A stretch of DNA of 41,934 nt from Candidatus Lambdaproteobacteria bacterium RIFOXYD2_FULL_50_16 (lineage in GTDB: Bacteria > SAR324 > XYD2-FULL-50-16). Numbering within the stretch: the first letter of the stretch is position 1; each line of letters begins with the position of its first letter. The stretch lies in contig MFNE01000020.1 of assembly GCA_001783695.1 (NCBI GenBank), positions 1-41,934 of the forward strand, written 5' to 3'. This document shows positions 1 to 8,501 of this stretch, piece after piece. Under the pieces are notes generated by a model. That model did no database searches. It was not told the DNA's origin and was given only the letters and a program-made list of their open reading frames with translations. Both the position numbers and the translations under genes were made by a program.

Positions 1-513
1 ATCTTGGGGTTGGATAACGTTGGTGTTAGCGTTTCCCTAGGGCAATCAGGGGAAGGGGGTAATTGCTTTACCAAAAACAATTGCTTTGATTCGATAGACG
101 GTTTTAACCCTAAGCCCTGGGCTTCGGACCGGTGGCATGATGGCATGGAAGCCACGACAGGGACTTATAATGCGCTCCGCTCTATACCCTGGGCGATAGT
201 GACCGACAAAAATTTCTGGGACGCCTTAGCTTTGGCGGGGACCATATATGGCGGAACGGTTTGTTACAGCTTAGTTGGTCCCACTCCAGCTGGTTCCGCA
301 TGTGCTGCCGTTGTTGGATTTGCCTCTGGCTACATTACTGGTTATCCAAAATCCTTTTTTGCCGAGCACAACACCGAGGGACACCAGGCGTATGCCACGG
401 AAAATGCCCTAAAATGGGGTCTGATTGGCTACGCCGGATACGAAGTAATGACCGGTTTTCCAGCTACCACCTGGGCACTCGACTATTATAGAAAAAATCT
501 GTTCGGAGGGTAA
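1..513 (+). CDS. Hypothetical protein, 5'-truncated by window edge
   Basis: The reading frame is open from the first base to a TAA at 511-513, so this is probably the C-terminal part of a longer protein; an internal TTG at 4 is a poor start. About 170 residues are visible. They are rich in Gly, Trp and Tyr, with a small-residue stretch around residues 85-110 (AAVVGFASGY) that could be a glycine-zipper-like membrane or hydrophobic hairpin. I do not recognise the family. It lies 52 bp upstream of a run of secreted beta-barrel-like genes on the same strand, which suggests an envelope or surface protein. Function is unknown. Confidence 0.6.
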   Translation: MLGLDNVGVSVSLGQSGEGGNCFTKNNCFDSIDGFNPKPWASDRWHDGMEATTGTYNALRSIPWAIVTDKNFWDALALAGTIYGGTVCYSLVGPTPAGSACAAVVGFASGYITGYPKSFFAEHNTEGHQAYATENALKWGLIGYAGYEVMTGFPATTWALDYYRKNLFGG

Positions 514-565
514 GGAATATGCGACTTGGAAAAAATTGTGCCATCACAAACGAGTTCGAGAACAG

Positions 566-1276
566 ATGAATAAACGACCTAGACCATGGATACAACCGCT
601 GAAAGCGGGATGCTTCCCACTTTGGGTGCTGCTAATAGGAAGCGTATTTTTTTTCTACTCAGATTCACTTGCGGTGACTCGTGCCGAATCTGACGTCTTT
701 ATCGGAACCGGACCTCATTCCTTCGCGACCTACCACCTATTTCGCATTGTGCCACCGGTAGGGATCGGCTTTTACACCAAGGGCGATGGGATGTACGGTG
801 TTGATGGGGCTTCCAGCAAAGCTATTTTTGAATATAAAGGCGACAAAATTGATGGGGTCTTCACGGAATATGGTTTTTTCCGGCGGAGCTGGATTCGAGG
901 GATTAAAGGGCGGACCACACCTTTTCATACCATCATTGGTGCTTATGCCCAAGAGATAGCGGGAGAGGCGACTCTTACTTTGCCCGATTCCGCCAACAAT
1001 CTGACGACTACAACGGGACCGATAAAAGTAAATTTTTATTATGTTGTTTTAGGTGCGGGATTTCAGTGGGTTCTTGATTCGGGATTAACCTTGGGATTTG
1101 ATTCGCTAATCATAAACCAAAAATTTGCTAAAACCGTTTCCTTTGTGCCAGACACGAAAACCGGAGGTTCTGCGAGCGATACGGCTATTCAAGAAGATGC
1201 GACTGGTTGGGGAAATTTTTTGATCAATCAAAGCGCTAACCAAGGGGTTGCAATCATCATTGGATATTCTTTTTAA
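566..1276 (+). CDS. Secreted outer-membrane beta-barrel-like protein (copy 1)
   Basis: A 236-aa protein. I chose ATG 566 over an upstream TTG at 536 because it gives a classical signal peptide: basic start MNKRPRP, a hydrophobic stretch around residues 18-32, and a cleavage site near SLA (36) or TRA (40). The mature part is rich in Gly and aromatic residues with alternating hydrophobic strands, and it ends in GYSF; a terminal Phe is the usual BAM-recognition signature of outer-membrane barrels. The gene at 1553 ends in the same IGYSF motif and has a similar late pattern of a Gly-rich strand followed by a loop rich in Ser, Asp and Ala, so the two look paralogous. The family is not recognised. 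The Shine-Dalgarno is weak. Confidence 0.7.
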   Translation: MNKRPRPWIQPLKAGCFPLWVLLIGSVFFFYSDSLAVTRAESDVFIGTGPHSFATYHLFRIVPPVGIGFYTKGDGMYGVDGASSKAIFEYKGDKIDGVFTEYGFFRRSWIRGIKGRTTPFHTIIGAYAQEIAGEATLTLPDSANNLTTTTGPIKVNFYYVVLGAGFQWVLDSGLTLGFDSLIINQKFAKTVSFVPDTKTGGSASDTAIQEDATGWGNFLINQSANQGVAIIIGYSF

Positions 1277-1552
1277 TAAATACCCTCCCGTTAAAGCATT
1301 TAGATTTTTTTGGCAGACTACTCGTTGGGGATCGTTTCAAGGCGATAAATGGACAAGAAACTTCGCAAAACTTATAGTGCGCAATCAACTTTTGCCAAAA
1401 AAATGGGAGAAGCTTTGTTTGGAAAAATAATACGTTACCCTATGAACTTATTGTATATTGCCATCAATTGGCCCATTTTACAAATCCGCTTACGATTTTT
1501 GGTACGCTGCGCTTTAATAAAATTTAACCAAAAAGTTTACTAGGTAGAGTGC

Positions 1553-2224
1553 ATGAAAATATTGGTTTTTGGGGTGTCAAAGACGATCATCTTGTGTTGG
1601 TTCTTTTTGGGGCTAAACATATCCTCCCTTCAAGCAGGTACCATGGTGGAAAATCTCCTAAATTCCAAGGCATACCTCGGGACCAGTCGAGCGAGCTCCC
1701 TCTCCATTCCCCATCGGGAAGCCCCAACAAGCGTGATAGGAATTTACCTGGGACCTAGTTTACTATCTGCTGAATACGGAGAAGGGCAGGTGACCGGAGA
1801 CGAACGGTATGGCGACTTTACGGGAAAATTAAAAAACCAAGGAGCCATGTTAAAGTTATGCTCCGGCGTTGTTACCTGGTACCTGGCTTCCTTCGAGCGA
1901 GTTTACCAATCAGATGGAACGCTGAAGCCCCTAGACGAAAATGGGTCACCCATCAATGTAGATGGACGGATCACGATGTCGCAGAGGGAGGACATCTTTG
2001 GAGCTGGCGCACATTTGGTTTTTAGTTCCGGCATAACTATCGGTTGGGATTTTCCTCTTGTTGCGGACCGAATATCACCGAAAAAATCCAGATTTGTGGC
2101 AAGTGGCTCTACCCAAGGGGCCAGCGACGAGGCTATGCAAACAGCGTTAGATAAGTTTTCAGAAAATATGATCCTCGCGACAGGGAATGCTTCATTGAAT
2201 TTCAACATCGGCTACTCCTTTTAA
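1553..2224 (+). CDS. Secreted outer-membrane beta-barrel-like protein (copy 2)
   Basis: A 223-aa protein with a signal peptide: MKILVFGVSK, then a hydrophobic core, with cleavage likely near SLQA (28). The mature part has alternating strands (SVIGIYLGPSL, AGAHLVFSSGITIGWDFPL) and ends in NFNIGYSF, the outer-membrane barrel C-terminal signature. It resembles the upstream protein ending at 1276 in length, in its penultimate strand and in its terminus. The next gene starts 4 bp downstream, so the two are very likely co-transcribed. The likely role is a small outer-membrane barrel that anchors or exports a partner. No family name can be assigned. Confidence 0.75.
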   Translation: MKILVFGVSKTIILCWFFLGLNISSLQAGTMVENLLNSKAYLGTSRASSLSIPHREAPTSVIGIYLGPSLLSAEYGEGQVTGDERYGDFTGKLKNQGAMLKLCSGVVTWYLASFERVYQSDGTLKPLDENGSPINVDGRITMSQREDIFGAGAHLVFSSGITIGWDFPLVADRISPKKSRFVASGSTQGASDEAMQTALDKFSENMILATGNASLNFNIGYSF

Positions 2225-2228
2225 GATA

Positions 2229-3008
2229 ATGAACTTGCAAATCAGGAAACTAGTGAGTCGGTCTTTGATTTTTTCTTACTTGATGGTGTTGGCTAGTCTT
2301 TGCGCCTTTTCCGAGAGCGCCTTGGCTGAATCGAAATGGCGCCAGGTACTACACCTGGGGCGACGCGATAGCACGGTCACCATTTATCAAGAAGGGGCTG
2401 AGACTTGGGAGGGGCAAATGTTAGGGGGTGGGACAGCGGCTCCAGGCTACGGATTATTGAGGATTCCCAGTTTTTTGGGAGCAGCTTCCAGTTTTGCCTG
2501 GAGTTTCAAATTTCAGTTTTTTGGTGAAACCATCAACGAACAGGGGCTAATCCAACCGGAGCAGGAGCAGTTTTCTCCCTATGGCAGGAGGAACCCCCTA
2601 GGTAATAGTGTAAGTATGTATCATGCTGAGGTTTTCATGCGCCTATATTACGTTACTCAAAGGGACACCGAGGAGGGCACGTTTGTTCCCTTTATAGGTT
2701 TTGGGTATAACCGGACGACTTTTGGCGGTTTTAGTTACCAAACTCATGGAACTGATATTAACGAAGGTTGTTCACAGGGGGTCGCGCAAAATGATAGTGA
2801 ACTGATCATCGCCCAATGTAACAAAATCGACCTCAAAGGAGCAGCAACCTATCCGGTAAGACGGATTGGATTTTCCGGGATGACCAATCCTAAATATGCG
2901 TTGGGACTCTTCGAAATCGCTTATGAATTCCCAGTAGTTTTTAATCTCGACTCCAAAATCATACGGCGTGAATCCAAGTTGATTATTGGTATTGATATCG
3001 GCTTTTAA
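2229..3008 (+). CDS. Secreted outer-membrane beta-barrel-like protein (copy 3)
   Basis: A 259-aa protein with a signal peptide (hydrophobic core residues 13-28, predicted cleavage after ALA at 33). The mature part has amphipathic strands with many Tyr, Phe and Gly residues (FVPFIGFGYN, YALGLFEIAYEF) and ends in IIGIDIGF, with the terminal Phe typical of outer-membrane barrels. It contains two Cys about 15 residues apart (near GCSQG and AQCNK) that could form a disulfide in an extracellular loop. It begins 4 bp after the previous barrel gene and ends 15 bp before the large lipoprotein gene, so the three form one apparent transcription unit. The family is not recognised. Confidence 0.75.
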   Translation: MNLQIRKLVSRSLIFSYLMVLASLCAFSESALAESKWRQVLHLGRRDSTVTIYQEGAETWEGQMLGGGTAAPGYGLLRIPSFLGAASSFAWSFKFQFFGETINEQGLIQPEQEQFSPYGRRNPLGNSVSMYHAEVFMRLYYVTQRDTEEGTFVPFIGFGYNRTTFGGFSYQTHGTDINEGCSQGVAQNDSELIIAQCNKIDLKGAATYPVRRIGFSGMTNPKYALGLFEIAYEFPVVFNLDSKIIRRESKLIIGIDIGF

Positions 3009-3023
3009 CCAACAAAAACCCAG

Positions 3024-6000
3024 ATGAAACCACAAAAACTAACCCTATTTTTGCTAGTCGCGCTCCTATTATCTAGTTGCGGCGACTCTTTTAAAACCGC
3101 CAAGACGGGCGTGATTCCGGGGGTCTTTCAAAAGGGGCCTTACCAAATCGGCAGTCCAGGCAAGGTGATTTGCCTGACCGACACCCTGGGCGACGAGGGC
3201 AACGGGGTTTACATCGAAACCACCGATAGCTTGGGCAGTGTCAACGTCTCTTGGGGCGATACCTGCGGGCGAGCGCGGGTCGAGGTTTATGGCACCTATT
3301 TTGACGAAAACACGGGCAAGCTCTCGGACGGGCCCATGTTAATCAAAAACCTCGTGGACCTCTATAGTGATTCCCAAGCAAACGGCAACATCGTCACCCA
3401 TATGGGCTATGAGCGGGCTAGATCGCTCTTTAGAGGGGGAATGCCCCTAGCCCAAGCTAGGATACAGGCGACCAAAGAGGTCTTTGCGGCCTTTGGATTT
3501 AGTGTGAGCGCCGACGCCAACCAGATGGCCTTGAGCGATGCCACGGGCGATGGGGCCGCCTTGATGTTGGTTTCAGCCACCATCATCGAAGGGCGAACTG
3601 CCCTAGAAGCAGCCGGGCTGGCCTACGCGATAGGCGAAGATCTTAAAGAAGACGGGAGCCTAGACAGTGCCACCTTGAATGCCAACATCAGCCAAAGCGC
3701 CTCCCGACTCAACCTGGCGGATATCCAAAACAATATGGCCAACCACTTTGGCGCCCAAGGGTTCACCTCTCCTGATCTAACGGTCGCTATGGCCCAGATG
3801 CCGCATAAAGCTCCCGCTTTCTCATTAAGCAGCATCAGCGGATCCACGACCGAATCAGGGGATAAAACCAGCTTTCAAGTGGTTCTTAAAGACCTGCGCC
3901 CGCAGTCAGACGTGACCCTCAATTTTTCCCAAAGCGACAGCACCGAAGGCAGTTTGGTCGCCAGTACCCTGTTTACGCCCAACAACTGGAACTCGGCCCA
4001 AACTATCGAAATCACAGGCTTAGACGATAGTTTGACCGATGGGGACCAGACCTACGAGATCACCATCACCAGTAGTTCTGCCGATCCCCTTTATAATAAC
4101 CTCCAGGTCGGCGTGCTCAAAGTAACCAACAAGGACAACGAATCGGCCGGGGTACTGGTAGGCGCCCTCTCCGGCGATGTTTCCGAATCGGGACTGAGTT
4201 CTACTTTTAGCGTCAAACTCACCTCGCCCCCCTCGGCTCCGGTGACCTTTAAATTAAGCTCTAACGATCTTACCGAAGCGACCGTAAACCCAGCGCAGTT
4301 GGTCTTTACCGATACCAATTGGAACGGGTTGCAAACGGTCACCGTTTCAGGGGTCAACGACAACTTCCAAGACGGTCCTCAATCGGTGACCATCCTCTTG
4401 GCCCCCGCTGCTAGCAGCGACCCGACCTACAACGGGCTTGACCCCAGGGATATTACCCTAAAAAACCTAGACGATGATAGCGCTGGTTTTGTGGTCGGGC
4501 AACCAAGCCGGGATACCTCGGAAAATCGGGCCATCGCCTCGTTCCCCGTCTCCTTGACCGCCCAACCGGACGCCGACGTGACCATTAAAGTGGTCTCTGA
4601 CAATAAAAACGAAGGGGAGCCTAGCTTGGCCAAATTGACCTTTACCCCCGACAACTGGGCCACCGCGCAGACGATCACCGTGATTGGTCAAGATGACGAT
4701 ATGGATGATGGGGATGTTACCTATCATATCCTTTTGGGTAAAGCCGTCTCGGACGACGGTAGTTATCAAGGGTTGGACCCGATCGACGTTACCCTAAAAA
4801 ACATCGACAACGACAGGTCTGGATTTACCCTGACCGCACCTTTAGGGGCGGTCAGCGAAGCCGGGACCTCGACAACCTTTACGATTGTGCTAAACTCCAA
4901 ACCCACGGCCGATGTGATGATCGCCGCCGCTAGCTCGGACTTGAGTGAAGGCCGCGTGGACACGGGCGCGGTCTTTTTTTCCCAGACCAATTGGTCCACT
5001 CCTCAGACCCTTAGGGTCACTGGCCTCAATGATGGGATTATCGACGGAAACCAATCTTTTCAAGTGATTTTGGCCAACCCGGTGTCCAATGACGGCTCTT
5101 ATGCCGCCCTCACCCCTAATCAAGTAACCCTGGTTAATACAGACGACGACACCGCCGGGTTTGTGGTGACCAGTTGGGACACACAGGCAAGCGAATTTGC
5201 CGATCGAGGTAATGCGGCAAATGCGAAAATTCGCCTTACCAAACCACCTCAAGCAAACGTGAACCTTGCCGTTTGGTCGGGAAACTCTTCTGAAATTTCC
5301 CTAAGTAGGTCTCAGCTCACCTTTACCCCAGCCAACTGGGACCTGTACCAGGATATTTTTGTCGCTGGCGTTGATGACGGTGTTTTTGACGGCACCCGTA
5401 ATACCCAGGTTTTGTTTGGGGCTTCCAGCTCGTCGGACCCCAACTACCATGGATTGACCCCTGCTTCACAATCTATTTCTGTTTTGGACGAAGGCGTGAT
5501 CAACTCGCCTTCTAGTTGTGACCAGCTTTGGTATCGCCAGGTATATGTAAGAGGGCAAGGGATTCCAGCTTCTTCGGATATCCCAATCGGCGCACTGGGG
5601 GGCAACACCGCCAGCTGCCGGATGGATTACAGTGGCGGATGGACTTTGGTGATGCACGGGTCCTATTATGCCGGCTTCGCAGGCGTCACGGGCTGGCTCC
5701 AGGGGCCGGCTTTGGACCCGGGCATCCTCCGGTCCGAATCGGGAGGCGCGGCCAAGTTTCCAGACGGATGGATTAGAGATGTGCAAGCCGTTCCAAACGT
5801 TCCTGGGCAAGGAGCCACGGTTCCCGAACTATTGATTGATTGCGCTAAATTTGGCTCTGGAGGCATCGCTCACATCAAAAATTACTGGTTCGATTTAGGG
5901 AATCCCAAAGTCTCTTGCGTAGATTTCTCAGTCAATTATGGCGCTTGGGTAAGCCATTCTTGTAGCAATGGAGTGTGGTCTGGAGTGGACAACTACTCCT

Positions 6001-6122
6001 ACTCAACTGGCAACGGAACCTATCCTACCGGTGCCTTCCGGCTTACGCCAACCTTGTACGTCAGCGCTTGGGAAACCACCCAGTGGTGCAGCGTCTATGT
6101 ACGTAACGGTTGGAGGCCTTAA
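3024..6122 (+). CDS. Large surface lipoprotein: five Calx-beta-like repeats and a fibrinogen-like C-terminal domain
   Basis: A 1032-aa lipoprotein. The signal peptide ends in the lipobox LLSSC with Cys19 as the lipidated residue. Residues about 30-250 resemble the N-terminal region common in large deltaproteobacterial and Leptospira lipoproteins (GVFQKGPYQIGS start, then a helical segment). Residues about 263-820 hold five tandem units of about 112 aa, each with a Ser-Glu start, a central NW..(P/A)QT motif, an acidic DD..DG turn and an (N/D)xDxD end, as in Calx-beta-type calcium-binding repeats. Residues about 830-1032 contain SGGWTLVM and paired Cys typical of bacterial fibrinogen-C/FReD-like lectin domains. 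Likely role: a calcium-stabilised cell-surface stalk with a carbohydrate- or protein-binding head. The ligand is unknown. Confidence 0.85.
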   Translation: MKPQKLTLFLLVALLLSSCGDSFKTAKTGVIPGVFQKGPYQIGSPGKVICLTDTLGDEGNGVYIETTDSLGSVNVSWGDTCGRARVEVYGTYFDENTGKLSDGPMLIKNLVDLYSDSQANGNIVTHMGYERARSLFRGGMPLAQARIQATKEVFAAFGFSVSADANQMALSDATGDGAALMLVSATIIEGRTALEAAGLAYAIGEDLKEDGSLDSATLNANISQSASRLNLADIQNNMANHFGAQGFTSPDLTVAMAQMPHKAPAFSLSSISGSTTESGDKTSFQVVLKDLRPQSDVTLNFSQSDSTEGSLVASTLFTPNNWNSAQTIEITGLDDSLTDGDQTYEITITSSSADPLYNNLQVGVLKVTNKDNESAGVLVGALSGDVSESGLSSTFSVKLTSPPSAPVTFKLSSNDLTEATVNPAQLVFTDTNWNGLQTVTVSGVNDNFQDGPQSVTILLAPAASSDPTYNGLDPRDITLKNLDDDSAGFVVGQPSRDTSENRAIASFPVSLTAQPDADVTIKVVSDNKNEGEPSLAKLTFTPDNWATAQTITVIGQDDDMDDGDVTYHILLGKAVSDDGSYQGLDPIDVTLKNIDNDRSGFTLTAPLGAVSEAGTSTTFTIVLNSKPTADVMIAAASSDLSEGRVDTGAVFFSQTNWSTPQTLRVTGLNDGIIDGNQSFQVILANPVSNDGSYAALTPNQVTLVNTDDDTAGFVVTSWDTQASEFADRGNAANAKIRLTKPPQANVNLAVWSGNSSEISLSRSQLTFTPANWDLYQDIFVAGVDDGVFDGTRNTQVLFGASSSSDPNYHGLTPASQSISVLDEGVINSPSSCDQLWYRQVYVRGQGIPASSDIPIGALGGNTASCRMDYSGGWTLVMHGSYYAGFAGVTGWLQGPALDPGILRSESGGAAKFPDGWIRDVQAVPNVPGQGATVPELLIDCAKFGSGGIAHIKNYWFDLGNPKVSCVDFSVNYGAWVSHSCSNGVWSGVDNYSYSTGNGTYPTGAFRLTPTLYVSAWETTQWCSVYVRNGWRP
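3810..5490 (+). repeat. Five tandem repeats of about 336 bp within the lipoprotein gene
   Basis: Five protein-level repeats start at about 3810, 4144, 4479, 4816 and 5155. Each carries an NNW/TNW/DNW/TNW/ANW tract about two thirds of the way through the first half, and repeats 1-4 end in an acidic N-x-D-(N/D)-(D/E) motif. The DNA copies have diverged, so they look like old duplications rather than a recent expansion. The fifth copy is the least regular. Confidence 0.85.
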
Positions 6123-6481
6123 CCGCAAAATCGGTATATTGCGCTTGAAAAAACCCATCTCTTCGTATCTAGCAAGGCACTTTCGTTCGCTCATCGGCTT
6201 ACGAAAGACCAGCTTTTGAAAAGGGGGTTATTGGAGGATGGGAAAGTCTTTTGCAGGAATACAAATTAAGACGGCCACGGTTTGTGACCTTTAAACTAGC
6301 TTTTTGCCCAGACACAAGCGCCCACCGATCTGCGAAGGCGGATCGCCGTTTACCTACAAACGATTTATAATTGGCCCAAAAATAAACGAATCCCCCTGCA
6401 CGGCAAAAATCTAACTTTTTCACTTTAATATACTGATATATAATACTACAGTCAGGCTAACTTTAACGGAGAAGCTCTAGG
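6123..6481. other. Intergenic stretch between lipoprotein gene and IS remnant
   Basis: About 360 bp with no credible gene. It is AT-rich towards its right end (around 6420-6450, a run of TATA-like steps). It contains a small inverted repeat, GATCTGC...GGATCGCC, near 6330-6350. No clear Rho-independent terminator for the lipoprotein gene was seen. The left boundary of the insertion element probably falls between 6430 and 6480, but I could not identify matching terminal inverted repeats. Confidence 0.5.
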
Positions 6482-7279
6482 AAACGCAAAATCGAGACTT
6501 CTTTCACCCTCGCCAATGCCCTGGTTTTTGCTCGTCCCTCGGCTGGATTTTTGGACAAGGTGGAGCAGTAGATCGATTGGGCACCGATGGAGCGGGTTAT
6601 CCAGAAGCGTTTGGGGTAAAACCAAGAGGCCACGGGAAAGGAGGGTACCCACCTTTGTTGAGGGTAAAAGTGTTGATGCTTCAGCGGTGGTACCATTTGA
6701 GCGATCCCCAAACCGAAGAGGCCCTGTTCGACCGAATCTCCTTCATGAAATTTATTGGCCTTTCACTCACCAGCGCGAAGCTCGATTCCACCACGATCTG
6801 TCGGTTTCGGAACGCTTTGAGTGCCAAGGAACTCGACCAAAAATTGTTAGCAATCCTCACGTCAGTTTGAAAATCAGGGCTTTTGGTCAAGACCGGGGCC
6901 ATCATTGATGCCAGCGTAGTGGCCACACCACGGCGGCCAGCCGGTTTGATGGTAAAGAATTAGGGGGATTGATTGAGGCGGTCCCGATGAAGGAAAAGCC
7001 TAAGGGAGCGCTGAAAATAGGGAACTGCTTAAAAAGAAAGACCTGACCAACGGCTTGATAAAGAAAGCGGTCCGAGGTGCGCCGTTAGAGGAGGATGACC
7101 AAGCCCGGAACCGTTCTATTTCCAGCTACCCTTACAAAACCGAGCGGGGCTTTGGGACCTTAAAACAAAACTAAGGTTTGAGCCGAGACAGATACTTGGG
7201 ATCAAGGAAACTCAACTACGAATGGGCGTTTATCGGACTTGGTTTCAACGTAAAAAAGGCAGTGAATTTGTGTTTTTAA
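6482..7279 (+). pseudogene. Decayed IS5-family transposase
   Basis: Transposase homology runs across two frames with several lesions. Frame 2 (6482-6600) gives KRKIETSFTL...FLDKVEQ, then a TAG, then IDWAPMERVIQ. Frame 1 (about 6600-6960) gives the DUF772-like core LRVKVLMLQRWYHLSDPQ with RISFMKFIGLSL and TTICRFRNAL, then a TGA at 6868-6870, then IIDASVVATPRRP (the first catalytic Asp region), then a TAG. The C-terminus returns to frame 2 with YKTERGFGTLK (catalytic Glu region), a TAA, then RYLGSRKLNYEWAFIGLGFN and a final TAA at 7277-7279. This is the domain order of IS5-group DDE transposases. At least two frameshifts and four internal stops make it inactive. Confidence 0.82.
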
Positions 7280-7648
7280 GGAGCGCACCCAAAAAGGGCA
7301 TAATCCCCAAAGGGGAATCGGGGAAAAACGCCTAACCAAGGCGAAATTTCGGTGGAAAGTCGATGAAAAATCGACCCGAAAATCCGGAAAGGTAGCTACC
7401 TTGAACTATGCAGCGGTCTTAATTTGACGAAAAACCGGGCAGAAAAGCTAAAAATCGAAAATCCATCAACTATGCAGTGGTCTTAGGGCAAATAATGAGG
7501 CGACCGATGATTTCAAAAGCACCCCTGTAAAGTGGCTTCAAACAGCTTGAATTTTGATTGGGTTTAAGTCTATCGCAAAAGGAAGACCCAAGGCAACTTG
7601 GGGAAACGCTTAAGTGGAACGACTATGGAGGGAGTTAAGGTGGGCAAA
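7280..7648. mobile_element. Further mobile-element debris, possibly IS630-type
   Basis: There is no intact gene in this stretch. Near 7612-7650 a short + strand frame reads VERLWRELRWAK. That resembles the (N)P(I/V)ERLW motif beside the catalytic Glu of IS630/Tc1-type transposases, but a stop precedes it and the upstream sequence does not support a longer match. The stretch also contains two copies of an 18-nt sequence at 7404 and 7468. I interpret it as eroded insertion-sequence DNA; the family assignment is weak. Confidence 0.35.
7404..7485. repeat. Imperfect 18-nt direct repeat, 64-nt period
   Basis: AACTATGCAGCGGTCTTA at 7404-7421 recurs as AACTATGCAGTGGTCTTA at 7468-7485, with a single mismatch. 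Both are preceded by A-rich sequence containing AAAATC. They lie in the debris to the right of the IS5 remnant and may mark duplicated element ends. Confidence 0.6.
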
Positions 7649-7667
7649 GGGGCGGATTAGCCGCCCC
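7649..7667 (-). terminator. GC-rich hairpin downstream of the 7678-8223 gene
   Basis: A perfect 7-bp stem, GGGGCGG / CCGCCCC, around an ATTAG loop lies about 10 bp beyond the stop codon of the - strand gene. On the - strand it is followed by TTTG. The T tract is short, so termination may be weak. Confidence 0.5.
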
Positions 7668-7677
7668 CCCCCAAATA

Positions 7678-8223
7678 CTAGAAGGCCAAACCGGCTTTTA
7701 ATAACATCCGGCTGTTGTTTAAGTCACCCGCAGACATCTGGCGCCATTCGCCGCCGAACTGGAGACTGTCCATTTTGTAAAAGGCTGAAGCGCCCAGGCC
7801 TATTTCAAAGTAGCTCTTAGAACTGCCACCGGTAACGCTGGCCGTAGCCAAGCCTAGACCAGGTCCGCCGCCTACAAAAAAACCTGTCGATACTTCGGTC
7901 ACCCAATGGGGGTTGAGTTCGATCAAGGAGACGGTAACGCTGTTTTGGCTATAAGTGGCGTAGCTAACCTGTTGGCGAATCAAACCGGTCGAAGGCTGAA
8001 ATATGGGGCAGTCCAAAGATAATTCAGCACCAATCAACGAACCAGAATCTCCATCCGTCGGGCTCAAGGTGCCCATTACCAACGAACCAACAAAGTTGGG
8101 TTGGTAGCTCGATTCCAAAATGGGCAAGGGTACGTTGCCCGTTTGGTCGGTCGCGGCCTGAACCGGTGAAAAAGCAAAAAGCCCAAAGGCAGCCAAAACT
8201 AAGGCAGCAAATTTTTGAAACAT
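7678..8223 (-). CDS. Small secreted or outer-membrane beta-barrel-like protein
   Basis: A 181-aa protein. I chose the start at 8223 rather than 8259 because a good ribosome-binding site (GGAGGA) sits 7 bp before it and a clean signal peptide follows: MFQKFAALVL, a hydrophobic core, cleavage near VQA at 23. The mature part has Gly-rich alternating strands (GFFVGGGPGLGLATASV, SYFEIGLGASAFYKM) and ends in LLKAGLAF, consistent with a small outer-membrane barrel. The family is not recognised. A palindrome lies 26-49 bp upstream of the start and may control it. The gene stands alone between IS debris and a deacylase gene on the same strand. Confidence 0.75.
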   Translation of the reverse strand: MFQKFAALVLAAFGLFAFSPVQAATDQTGNVPLPILESSYQPNFVGSLVMGTLSPTDGDSGSLIGAELSLDCPIFQPSTGLIRQQVSYATYSQNSVTVSLIELNPHWVTEVSTGFFVGGGPGLGLATASVTGGSSKSYFEIGLGASAFYKMDSLQFGGEWRQMSAGDLNNSRMLLKAGLAF

Positions 8224-8248
8224 GGGGAATCCTCCAATATATTTTCTT

Positions 8249-8272
8249 GATATTCGCATAATGCGAAATATC
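8249..8272. promoter_or_regulatory. Operator-like palindrome upstream of the 8223 gene
   Basis: TTCGCAT-A-ATGCGAA at 8253-8267 is a perfect inverted repeat with a one-base centre. It is flanked by GATA and TATC arms that extend the symmetry with one bulged base. It sits 26-49 bp upstream of the start codon, where a repressor or activator dimer would act. No regulator gene for it is present nearby, and it is too short-looped to be a terminator. Confidence 0.5.
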
Positions 8273-8501
8273 TAAGGGCAAGGTAATTCTTAAGCTGAAA
8301 TTCTTATGTGATTTTGTCACCAATTTGTAAAAAATTATAAAAAAACGAAGCCGCTCCCCGAGCCAACCAAGATCAGTTTTCCAAACAGGTTTGCTATGGC
8401 CAATATCTAAGGAGTCTCACTGAAAGCTTACCAAACACCTTTTTGACCATTTTGGTCTTAGGTGCCGAAGACCTGCCCTTTGATGAACTTTGTTTGTAGT
8501 C

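Noticed and set aside
1349-1543. 64-codon + strand reading frame between the first and second barrel genes
   Set aside because: It has no good ribosome-binding site or recognisable domain and lies in AT-rich sequence; chance is more likely than a gene.
7404-7485. Possible CRISPR-like repeat
   Set aside because: There are only two copies with a mismatch and no further spacing pattern or cas genes.
7614-7820. + strand reading frame beginning MERLWREL
   Set aside because: It runs antisense through the secreted-protein gene; only its first residues look transposase-like, so it is counted as element debris.
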